64,000 nt of DNA from Perca fluviatilis (Eukaryota > Chordata > Actinopteri > Perciformes > Percidae), in the NCBI RefSeq assembly GCF_010015445.1, contig NC_053112.1:2348219-2412218 (forward strand), read 5' to 3'. Positions 11,631 to 22,100 of this stretch are shown here, one piece after another (position 1 is the stretch's first letter; every line of letters starts with the position of its first letter). The notes below the pieces were generated by a model. That model was not told the origin of the DNA. It ran no database searches and saw only the letters and a list, made by a program, of their open reading frames with translations. The position numbers and the translations under genes are program-made.

Positions 11631-12247
11631 TGTTATGACTGTGGTCATTTTATGTTTATGGTCTGTTGTGTGTGTGTGTGCGCCCTGTATTTTTTTTCTT
11701 TTGTTCCAATTTGTTATGCAAATGGAGGTGTGCCATAGCTGTCTGTGGATTGGTGGAGAGGTTCAGGCCCGACCCTGTGATTGGCCGCAGCTGGGGAAGC
11801 AACCCAGTTATAAGGAGCCAAGATGGCGGCCGTCGGTGGGCAGCAGGCATTCCTCATCCTCCTAATCTCCCAACCGGCCACACTTTTTGTACCTTTGGCT
11901 TAGATTAGATATTGTTTTTAGTTTGTTAAGTAAGGGTGGACCTCCAGGTGTGTTCTTGTTTTCTCCTGTTTTTGTTAGTTAGGGAGGTAAGTCTTGTGTC
12001 ATTTGTTTTGCCCTGTTGTTTGTTAGGTTAGTTTCTTATCTCCCAGTTAGGATTGTTTTGTTTGTTATTTTGGTGGCTCACCCTGTGGTCTACTCATATC
12101 TATATTTTGTGTTAATGTAATTTCTCTTTGTAAAATAAATAAGTTTATTGTCATTCAAATGAATATTTGTTTGTGGCTACTTGGGAGACAGGGAAGATGG
12201 GGCCTTTCCATGTTACATCCTAGGCACCCCTAGACTGGGGCGTAACA
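11631..12247 (+). repeat. 3' LTR of Gmr1-type element
   Basis: 617 bp, preceded by a G-rich polypurine stretch (GGGTTGGGGG). Matches the 5' LTR apart from scattered substitutions and the simple-repeat expansion there. Confidence 0.93.
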
Positions 12248-12329
12248 CTATTTTTCATAAAGATACCCATCAGTGAATGTTAATGGGGTTGTCGGTCTCT
12301 AAATGTTTTAACTTTTATGAGCGCATCTC

Positions 12330-12352
12330 CCTCCCTCCCTCCCTCCCTCCCT
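12330..12352. repeat. (CCCT)n short tract
   Basis: Run of CTCC/CCCT units in the right half of the Harbinger-like element. Confidence 0.85.
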
Positions 12353-12860
12353 CTCGCACGAGCTCCGCCTGATCTTCTAAGAACGGTGATGCTGTTATCA
12401 ATCGAGTATTGATTGTTCAGTAGGCGGTGCTTTTACACCAGTTGATCTCTAATCTCCAACTTAACCTGCTCCCGACCAGGTTAGGTGTTCAGCATGAGTT
12501 ACCACGGCGATTGAACCTGATAACAACTAATCCACCTTCGTGGTACAGAAAACCCTGGGTTGAACCTGAAGTTAGCTCGTTAATGCCAAATCTTGCTTCG
12601 TAGTACAGGCCTCTGTACCAAACAAAGATGTTTTCTTTAGTCTGTAGGCTAGGATGTGTAGCACATGTTTTGCCTTTAACAAATATTGCGAGGCCCCCCC
12701 CCCCTTCGAATTTGAATATTGCACAAGTCCATATTGCGATTTTGATAAGATTGCGATTAATTGTGCAGCCCTAATGTAAACACAGAGTGTTCCCAGAGGT
12801 GCAGAGGTGACACCGTGTTTCTCTTTCTAAATAAAGTTTTCAACTGTTTTTCTTCCTCAG

Positions 12861-12919
12861 AGATATTCAGAACTATGGACCAGAAGAAGGAGGGGAAGAT
12901 CCAGCTGGACCTGCAGCAG
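12861..12919 (+). pseudogene. Calpain exon 19 copy
   Basis: 59 nt as in the intact exon at 45784-45842, with CAG acceptor and GTAAAACT donor. Reads IFRTMDQKKEGKIQLDLQQ. Open, but downstream of the exon 18 stop. Confidence 0.92.
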
Positions 12920-12998
12920 GTAAAACTGAACAAGTAACTTACCAGTTTACTGATCATAAGCATGACATCATCTCTGAATTCTTTTTCTTCTCTTGCAG

Positions 12999-13022
12999 TG
13001 GCTCTGTCTCGCCATCAACTGA
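12999..13022 (+). pseudogene. Calpain exon 20 copy, with poly(A) signal at 13115-13120
   Basis: Encodes WLCLAIN and TGA, identical in protein to the intact gene. The following 3' UTR also matches 45946-46060, including the AATAAA. Confidence 0.9.
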
Positions 13023-13284
13023 ACAAGGAGCATGCTGGGAGTTTTCACCTGCAGATAAAACATGATCAGGAACAGGAAGTCTGTTTAAATGTTTTACATC
13101 TTTATTCACCTTTAAATAAAGTCTGAACTCTAGCTTTTTTTGGTTTGTATTCCTCTTTTTGTAACGTGCAATCTGTGTTGTAAAAACATATATATAAATA
13201 ACTAAAAGAAGATAACATTGCTTTGAGTAACACAGTTACACTGAGCAACAGAGGAATTTAGAAGTTCATCCATTTGTTTTTTTC

Positions 13285-14515
13285 ATCTTCTTAACATTGC
13301 CAAAATTAGGAATATCCTGTCTCAAAACGATGCTGAAAAACTAGTCCATGCATTTGTTACTTCCAGGCTGGACTATTGTAATTCCCTACTGTCAGGTTGC
13401 TCAAATAAGTCCCTTAAGACTCTCCATCTAATCCAGACCGCTGCAGCGCGTTTTCTGACAAGAACTAAGAAAAGCGACCATATTTCTCCTGTATTAGCCT
13501 CTCTGCATTGGCTTCCTGTAAAATCCCGGATTGAATTTAAAATCCTTCTCCTGACCTACAAAGCTGTAAATGGTCAAGCACCATCATATCTAGAAGAGCT
13601 CCTAATACCTTATTGTCCCACTAGAGCACTGCGCTTCCAGAGTGCAGAGTTACTTGTGGTACCTAGAGTCTCTAAAAGTAGAATGGGAGCCAGAGCCTTA
13701 AGCTACCAGGCACCTCTCCTGTGGAACCAGCTCCCAGTTTGGGTTTGAGTGGCAGAAACTGTCACCGCATTTAAGAATGATCTTAAAACTCTATTTGATA
13801 AAGCTTATAGCTAGGGAGTGAGGAATTGCAGCATCAGCCTAGCCCGGCCACCTGCTTCTCTTCATAGTCGTCAGATTTATAATATAACAAAAGTAGAGGG
13901 AGGCAGGCCAGTACAGCCTGATCCGGCAGGGGAGAGTTCTAAGCCCGAACAGGCTCCTCTCCTTAAACTGCCTGTCTCTCTTAGTTACGCTGTTATAGTT
14001 CTAGACTGCTGGGGGACTTCCTTCCTTACTTCCGTTGACTGCTCTCTCCTCTCCCTTTCCATTTGTGTGCATCCTGTCCCAGAAATGCTTGTTACTAACC
14101 TAGCTCTGAGGAGTCTACTCCCCGGAGTCCTTGTGTTTTTATTTTTTCTTATCCAGCATATTTCCTTGGAGTACGTTGGTACCGAGATCTCGGTTGCAGC
14201 TGTCGCCGTGGTCCTGCTGCACTCCCTGTTCTGCGGTGCCCTGCAGCGTCCTGCTGAACCCTGCTACGTCCATCCATGCTCTGCTGTGCCATGCTACATC
14301 CTGCAATGCCCTGCAGCATCCTGATATGACATGAACTACTACTACTATTTGAAGTCACTGTTCTCAAGCTACACTCTGCAATTCCTTGCTATGCCCGGCC
14401 GCGTCCTGCTGCATCCTGCTGCGTCCTGCTGCGTCCGCCGCATCCACCCATGCTCTGCAGTGCCACGTTACATCCCGAAACGCCCTGCTGTGATGTTCAT
14501 ACGCACAGAGTAGTC
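13285..14515 (+). mobile_element. L2-clade LINE, 3' fragment
   Basis: Translates as the C-terminal part of an L2 reverse transcriptase: IRNILSQNDAEKLVHAF, SRLDYCNSLLSG, LTRTKKSDHISPVLASLHWL, with one in-frame stop near 13746. The 3' UTR is rich in a degenerate CCTGCTRCRTCCTGCT repeat (14215-14500). The same family occurs at 51934-54305, with a longer 5' part. Here the usual 3' end is missing after about 14515. Confidence 0.9.
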
Positions 14516-15840
14516 AGGATCCGGTATTGGAGACTGCACTACTCAGTATGACATGTTAAGGGATTTTCACACAGAGGTCGATTGTCGCACCTCGTGATTC
14601 ATTTTCAATGGGGGGTTAATACTGCCCAAACGCAGTGTTGCCCCCTGTGTGAAGAGACCTTGAGCTTACAAACATTAGCTAATGTTCTTAATCTGTAACG
14701 AATTAGAGTGTAGATTTTACAGTAAATACCTGGCAAAACAGTTGCCAATAAAGTCTTGTAAAAGTGCTGTTAATTACTGGAGAAAGAAATTACAGTATAT
14801 TACAAGATACAGGGTTTTGTTGTGTATAAATTACAGCAATTACTTGTTAACAGAAAAAAAACTATTAATTGTAATGTTGTTTACAACATAATCTTGTATT
14901 GATGTGTTACATAGTGCAGCAATGAATGAAAATTAGCATAAAGATCATGCAAAATCTTTAAACTTTTAAAATGCCATAGAAAATGAATACACAGCAGATG
15001 CAATCACATAAATTACAAATGTTGTAACGTTACCTGAAAATCGTCACTGTTGTGAGTAGGTATCATTCAGCTGTGGCGCTCACTGATCGTGGTTTCCCTC
15101 TGCACCTGTAGCTAGATGATGCAAAATTGCACAAGACACGTAATGTTAGATTAGAGTCACATTTGGTCACCGATAAGGTTGTGTAACTTAGAACTCTGCA
15201 ACCAACGTTAATGAATGTCTAGTATAACATGAGTTAATGTCTAATAATATCAGCGATGACTCAACCTATCTCTGCTAAGATCCATTCAAAAAACTTCCTA
15301 CTGGAGCGAAAAGCCCATTGTCCAATGGCCGGTTATCCCGTTACGTTACGTAACTTAATTTTTGCAGAAGACCTGTAGAAGTTAAATGTCAGCCAAAATT
15401 ACAAGTAATTCTTAAAGAGTCATACAAAGTGAAACGTTATGACACTATAATTTATACATTGTATTATGATTTATCTGTTAAATTGAGCAATATCTCAAGG
15501 GAGTCTGGAAAGTCACTGGACATACCATAATTTCTCAACAGCAGGCATTCAAAGCAGTTGGGTTTTGTTTTCAGGGTACCGGGACTAATGTTATGGACTT
15601 TCGGTCCCCTTCAGGTTGTCTCATTGGAACAATAGCTTGCCAGCCTGTGTTAAAATATATCATAAAAACAGAGTATAATCATCAATGGAACAGTGTTAAT
15701 CGGGAGCTACCGGCCACCTCACCTGCCATGCTGCAGAATGCATCACCATGGTTACCAGCTGCTGCAGAGTTTCAGGTGTGTTTCAGGTGTGTAAACGCCT
15801 CGCTGTGTTAATCAGATTGTTTGCTTTCTCAATAATTCAG
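14516..15840. other. Intergenic stretch, no gene seen
   Basis: Mostly AT-rich single-copy-looking sequence. 14560-14665 resembles one end of a DNA transposon (GGGATTTTCACACAGAGGTCG ... CCCCCTGTGTGAAGAGACC, imperfect inverted repeats). No frame with recognisable protein similarity. Confidence 0.5.
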
Positions 15841-15849
15841 ATAATGATT

Positions 15850-16168
15850 CTGATATCACTGTGAAGCTCCGCCCCTTCACACATGACCAGCTTTATACCT
15901 GACACACTCACACAGGTCACCTCACACCTCAGCCAGGCTCACAGCACACGGTCAACAACATTTAGGCAACTACAGACGACGTTTTAACTCCGACTTTCAG
16001 CGCCAAATCTCGGTAAGATCTCAGCAGCTCTGGCTGAATCTCAGCAGATTCCCCTAAACTCCTAAACGATTCTCCGTAGACTCTTTATACTCTCTTTCAA
16101 CTCTCTGCAGACTGTAGACTCTCTTTAAACTCCTAAATCTTTCTGTAATCTCTGTTTAGACTCTCCCG
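15850..16168 (+). promoter_or_regulatory. Probable calpain promoter and 5' UTR
   Basis: A GC-box-like CTCCGCCCC (about 15868-15876) is followed by a TATA-like TTTATAC (15892-15898). A transcription start near 15920-15930 would give a 5' UTR of about 240 nt. The UTR is pyrimidine-rich, with repeated ACTCTCT motifs and no ATG close to the start codon. Inference from motifs only; a 5' UTR intron cannot be excluded. Confidence 0.4.
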
Positions 16169-19100
16169 ATGGCGAACATGGCAGCAGAGATGGCCCGGAG
16201 GAAGGCCCGGGAGGAGGATGGCGCCGGTTGCCGGGACAACGCCGTCCCCTTCAACCAGCAGAGCTTTGAGCAGCTGCAGAGCGAGTGTCTGCAGACCGGC
16301 TCACTGTTCTGTGACCCGATCTTCCCCGCAGGCTGGGACTCCCTGGGATACAACCAGCTGGGACGCTACTCCTCCAAAACCAAAGGCGTGGAGTGGAAAC
16401 GCCCCACGGTGAGTTCAGACACCAGGGACGGTTATTTACTTAAAACAGAGTCCAAAATGACTAACTTCTGATTTGGTCTGTAATCATTAATCATGTTCTG
16501 TCTCGTCCAATCAGGAGCTGTGTTCTAATCCTCAGTTTATTGTTGACGGAGCGAAGAGAACGGATATCTGTCAGGGAGAACTGGGTAACACATGCACGCA
16601 TACAGACATGCATGCACACACACACACACACACACACAGACACACACACAGACACACACAGACACACACACACCCTGCTCTGTGTCTGCAGACGTGTTAC
16701 AGTTTTTCACGATTGCTATGACAATTTTTTCAATACTTTTAACAACTTTCCTAAACTCTTAACGCACCAACACACCTACAACACACGATTGGCAAAACAG
16801 TTAATTTGATGCTCAAAATCACACATTGTAAACTAAACTCCAAAACTGATTTTCAAAATACAATAATTCACTAACACAATACACTATGTTTACCAAAACA
16901 ATGCAATCATGTCTCAAAATCAAATACTTCTTCCACAACACTAACACATGTTCTCTCCCAACAGGAACATTTAGTCAATCATAGCACAATGTCATACAAA
17001 ACACTAACATCCCATGGAATTACAGAAACTGCATTATTTTATATGTGTCAGTTAGGTCTGCCCTTATACAACAGACACAAGTGATTGTATTGATCATATT
17101 GCACTGTAGTTTCTGTTGAAGCCTCTCTACATTTTTGTTTCTTTGGGTTTAGTAAATTTTTTTTGAAGATTATTTTTTGGGCTTTTCTGCCTTTATTTGA
17201 CAGGACAGCTAGTTGAGAAAGGGGGAGAGAGAGGGGGAAAGACATGCAGGAAATCGTCACAAGTCAGATTTGAACTCTAGACCTCTGCGTCGAGGCACAA
17301 ACCTCCAAGTATATCTGCTCTACCCGCTCACCAATTTGTTTCTTTTGCTGCAGAGATTCAATAAAAAAAATGATTGACCCATCTCAGAGTAGCTTTATAG
17401 AATGTACGGTTTATGAAAAAAAGGAGACAGAGGCAGAATTGTCCTGGTACTCCTCTTCCTCTCATTTTTCAAGGCATTTTTCTTATTTTCTGTGTTCATC
17501 TACAGTATATTGTTCAAATAGGTCCTCTTTTACTGTACTACCATATGATCATGTGATTGAAAGAACCTCAACACCTGAGTGTGTTTCCTAGAAGGGAATC
17601 AGCTGTGATTGATCTATAACTTCAATCAGCTGTTTCTCAATAAATGCATGTATAAAATGCAGGGGATATATGTGTTTCAATTTACAATATGATCAGCTGT
17701 TCACTTTGACTTTAGCCTATAAGTTAGGTTTAGAACATGATGTTATCTGTTCTGACAAACAGTGTGAAAGCATTTGTAAATTTGGCAGTAAAGATCCATT
17801 GTTTTGGTTTTGGTGGAGCTTGTGTGTAAAAGAAGTTCAAGCATTTTAAATTTGTGTTAACTGTATGCATTTTGTGTCAAAGCAACAAGAAATGTGTTAA
17901 TTGAATAGCCTACACAGACGGATGTTGTGCTAACTGTGTTAAGAGTTTAGGAAAGTTGTTAAAAGTATTGAAAAAGTGTCATAGTGATCGTAAAAAACTG
18001 TAATGTGCCTGCTCTATGTCTACAATTGTTTTAACGTGCCCTGCTCTGTGTCTGCAGCCGTTTTAACTTGCCCTGCTCTGTGTCTGTAGGCGTGTTAGTT
18101 TTTTACAATCACTTTGGCACTAATTTCAGAACCTTGATGTCATTTTTCAAAACTCTAGACACAAAACACAACCAGTGATCAAAATACACATTTTTTCAAA
18201 ACTCTAACACTTGTTTCAATTGCTTGCATACAATACACATAAACCTAAAGCCTGGTTCACACGGGACGATTTTAAAATTGTCGGCCGATTTTCCCATCCT
18301 GAGAGACCCCACACACGGCGATAAAAAATCAAGGGTCTAACAGTTTTGGTCATACAGTGTGTGGTGCGCAGCACACGGCAAAATCAACACATCACACACG
18401 AACCCATTTGACTCCCGAGCATTCCCAGGTCAGACGGGAAATCTCGCAAAATCCCTCGAGATTAAACGTGACTTCAGAGTAAACAATCATTGCGGACGAA
18501 GAGGATGCAGTGGCGATAGTTTGTAGTGTGTTTTTAACCGAAAATAAACGTTTTCAAAAGAAAAGGCGATGGTCAAAGAAGACAACGCGAGCATGGACTA
18601 CACTCAGCTACATCATGATATGGAGGCAATTTGTTTTTTTCTCATAGAAATGTCGTTAGGTATTACACAGATTAATAAACGTTCATATATTCGTTTCCAT
18701 GTACTCTGGTGGACTGCAGTTGTGGATGTAGTTATGCCCAACGACTTTATTTATTTTACACAGGATGCATGCTCGTTTGTCCCTGGGACACACGAGGAGA
18801 AATCGGGCCAAATAAATCCAACATGTTGGATATCCCCGATTTGAGATCGGAGCGGTCCTGACGTCCTTCCGAGCAGACGAGAGCAGTATTAACACACCAC
18901 ACACGGCAGGAATATCTGATCAGATTATTTTACGATAATCGGAGCATCCTTAAGATTGTCGGGAGGGGTGAATCGGGGCTAAAATCGGCCTAATTATCCT
19001 GCCGTCTGTACCAGGCTTAAGATAATTTGTTCATTTAACAAAGATCACCTGTTCAGTATGACACAACTTAATATCAAAGTACTATTATTTCAAAAAGCAA

Positions 19101-22100
19101 TTCAAACATTACATTTCAGATGATTGTCTATTAATTTCATTACAATCATCTAACTATCAATTCATAAAACTGCTCAAAATGATAAGTAACTGTTGCGTTA
19201 CTCTTAATACATAGTTGTATGGAAACAGACAAACAATATTCCATGTTTAGATCATGAAAGTTTCAAGATATTGAGATTCATTGTTACAGTTTTTAACAAT
19301 CACTTTGCTGCTAATTTCAGAACCTTGACGTCATTTTTCAAAACTCTAGACACAAAACTCAAGACGGTCATCACTTGTAACACAGGCTATCCAATGTTCA
19401 AAACATTGCATTGTGCATTCATATCTTTAAAGAAATCTTGCACTTGCACAATCATTGGTTCAAAAAACTGATTTATTTTGAAATACCATTGAAACGTTAC
19501 TTTAGATCACCCACACACAAGCTACCCATAGTTTCACTGTGTCATTGTTCGTACAGTCATTACATATTGTAGTACAAAATAGGTGATACATGTTTCATTA
19601 TGGTACTACATATAAATATATTCCTGTAAAAGTACTGCTGTAGTAGAGAGAATACTACAGACCAATGTGGTACGAGTATATATGATATATATTTGCAACG
19701 ATAACCTGTCATATTCACACAGTTCCACATTCATACCTGGAAGCTGCCCAGTACAACCCCAGTCTGATCTGCTGGCCACTGAGCAGTATATATACAGTGC
19801 CTTGCGAAAGTATTCGGCCCCCTTGAACTTTTCGACCTTTTGCCACATTTCAGGCCTCAAACATAAAGATATAAAACTGTAATTTTTTGTGAAGAATCAA
19901 CAACAAGTGGGACACAATCATGAAGTGGAACGAAATTTATTGGATATTTCAAACCTTTTAAACAAATAAAAAACTGAAATATTGGGTGCGAAAATTTATT
20001 TAGCCCCTTAAGTTAATACTTTGTAGCGCCACCTTTTGCTGCGATTACAGCTGTAAGTCGCTTGGGGTATGTCTCTATCAGTTTTGCACATCGAGAGACT
20101 GACATTTTTGCCCATTCCTCCTTGCAAAACAGCTCGAGCTCAGTGAGGTTGGATGGAGAGCGTTTGTGAACAGCAGTTTTCAGTTCTTTCCACAGATTCT
20201 CGATTGGATTCAGGTCTGGACTTTGACTTGGCCATTCTAACACCTGGATATGTTTATTTGTGAACCATTCCATTGTAGATTTTGCTTTATGTTTTGGATC
20301 ATTGTCTTGTTGGAAGACAAATCTCCGTCCCAGTCTCAGGTCTTTTGCAGACTCCATCAGGTTTTCTTCCAGAATGGTCCTGTATTTGGCTCCATCCATC
20401 TTCCCATCAATTTTAACCATCTTCCCTGTCCCTGCTGAAGAAAAGCAGGCCCAAACCATGATGCTGCCACCACCATGTTTGACAGTGGGGATGGTGTGTT
20501 CAGGGTGATGAGCTGTGTTGCTTTTGCGCGCAAACATAACGTTTTGCATTGTTGCCAAAAAGTTCGATTTTGGTTTCATCTGACCACAGCACCTTCTTCC
20601 ACATGTTTGGTGTGTCTCCCAGGTGGCTTTTGGCAAACTTTAAACGACATTTTTATGGATATCTTTAAGAAATGGCTTTCTTCTTGCCACTCTTCCATAA
20701 AGGCCAGATTTGTGCAGTATACGACTGATTGTTGTCCTATGGACAGAGTCTCCCCACCTCAGCTGTAGATCTCTGCAGTTCATCCAGAGTGATCATGGGC
20801 CTCTTGGTTGCATCTCTGATCAGTCTTCTTTTGTGTATGAGCTGAAAGTTTAGAGGGACGGCCGGGTCTTCGTAGATTTGTAGTGGTCTGATACTCCTTC
20901 CATTTCAATATTATCGCTTGCACAGTGCTCCTTGGGATGTTTAAAGCTTGGGAAATCTTTTTGTATCCAAATCCGGCTTTAAACTTCTCCACAACAGTAT
21001 CTCGGACCTGCCTGGTGTGTTCCTTGTTCTTCATGATGCTCTCTGCGCTTTACACGGACCTCTGAGACTATCACAGAGCAGGTGCATTTATACGGAGACT
21101 TGATTACACACAGCTGGATTCTATTTATCATCATTAGTCATTTAGGTCAACATTGGATCATTCAGAGATCCTCACTGAACTTCTGGAGAGAGTTTGCTGC
21201 ACTGAAAGTAAGGGGGCTGAATAATTTTGCACGCCCACTTTTTCAGTTTTTTATTTGTTAAAAAAGTTTGAAATAGCCAATGAATTTCGTTCCACTTCAT
21301 GATTGTGTCCCACTTGATGTTGATTCTTCACAAAAAATTACAGTTTTATATCTTTATGTTTGAGGCCTGAAATGTGGCAAAAGGTGGAAACGTTCAAGGG
21401 GGCCGAATACTTTCGCAAGGCACTGTATATATATATACAGTACTTTATATATAAAGTATATATAAATTATATATCTCAATCATCACTAACGATTTGGCAG
21501 AATTGGACCAGCAATTCCAAGGGCCTGCATCCATACGGTGCAATACTGTCAATACTGTAAATAGTCTTAAAGGTGGTACATGGGAGCATAGAAACAGTGT
21601 CTGATAAACAGTAGTACATTACAGTAAAGAAGGATGATGAAATATTACATCCATAGATCATGTAGTCTAATTGGTTCATGCTCCACGCTAACTGGTGACA
21701 ATGAATCTCATTATCTTGAAACTTTCATGATCTAAACATGGAATATTGTTTGTCTGTTTCCATACAACTATGTATTAAGAGTAATGCAACAGTTACTTAT
21801 CATTTTGAGTAGTTGTATGAATTGATAGATGATTGTAATGAAATGAATAGACAATCATCTGAAATGTAATGTGTGAATTGCTTTTTGAAATAGTAGTACT
21901 TTGATGTTAAGTTGTGTCATATTGAACAGATGATCTTTGTTAAATGAACAAATGATCTTTGGTTTATGTGTATTGTATCCAAGCAATTGAAAAAAGTGTT
22001 AGAGTTTTGAAAAATGTGCATTTTGATCATTGGTTGTGAGTTTTGTGTCTAGAGTTTTCAAAAATGACGTCAAGGTTCTGAAATTAGCGCCAAAGTGATT

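Larger units (their letters stand above)
6515..12247 (+). mobile_element. Gmr1-type Ty3/gypsy LTR retrotransposon (INT before RT), defective
   Basis: Two LTRs (6515-7206, 11631-12247) both begin TGTTATGACTGTGGTCAT and end in CA. Flanking bases CTATA and CTATT look like a mutated 5-bp target duplication. The domain order is gag, protease region, integrase (about 8935-10160), reverse transcriptase (about 10240-11060), RNase H (11182-11586). Integrase ahead of reverse transcriptase is the copia order, yet the sequences are gypsy-like. This is the hallmark of the Gmr1 group first described from cod. Gag has several frame breaks and the reverse transcriptase lacks its catalytic segment, so the copy cannot be autonomous. 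It sits inside the Harbinger-like element. Confidence 0.92.
5558..12613. mobile_element. PIF/Harbinger-like element interrupted by a gypsy element
   Basis: The left end GAGGCCTGTACTACGAATCA and the inverse of the right end (GAGGCCTGTACTACGAAGCA) match at all but one position over about 23 bp. Inside the left half, a frame at 5689-5997 carries a run resembling the Myb/SANT-like second protein of Harbinger elements. No DDE transposase frame remains, so the copy is non-autonomous. The gypsy element at 6515-12247 sits inside it. Confidence 0.6.
5385..12773. mobile_element. hAT-like short element split by later insertions
   Basis: The left end (TAGGACTGCACGATAT) and right end (reverse complement TAGGGCTGCACAATTAATCG) are inverted repeats of the type seen in short fish hAT-derived elements. 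Only about 170 bp on the left and 160 bp on the right belong to it; the rest is a Harbinger-like element inserted within. I could not find a matching 8-bp target duplication, so the class is tentative. Confidence 0.55.
4040..13120 (+). pseudogene. Broken duplicate of the calpain gene 3' end (exons 18-20)
   Basis: Three exon copies match the last exons of the intact calpain gene downstream: 4221-4337 (exon 18), 12861-12919 (exon 19) and 12999-13022 (exon 20, reading WLCLAIN then TGA). Intron sequence matches too: 4045-4220 resembles intron 17, and 4338-4580 and 5045-5140 resemble intron 18. Exon lengths (117, 59, 24) and splice sites are kept, but exon 18 has an in-frame TGA at 4262-4264 where the intact gene has CGA. 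Upstream exons are absent from the window. About 7.4 kb of nested transposons split its intron 18. It is read as a tandem partial gene duplication that decayed. An unseen functional part left of the window is possible but would end early at the TGA. Confidence 0.9.

Noticed and set aside
13818..14324. 168-codon frame as a host gene
   Set aside because: It is the 3' UTR of an L2 LINE, with the tandem repeat giving the Cys-Pro-rich part.
16597..16673. Alternative end of exon 2 inside the CA repeat
   Set aside because: Donor after CTGG at 16584 keeps the conserved GDCW junction with exon 3; later GT sites lie in repeat and add stops.
18569..18844. 91-codon frame as a host gene
   Set aside because: Lies wholly within a 769-bp TIR element with TAA duplication, no similarity recognised, no splice context.
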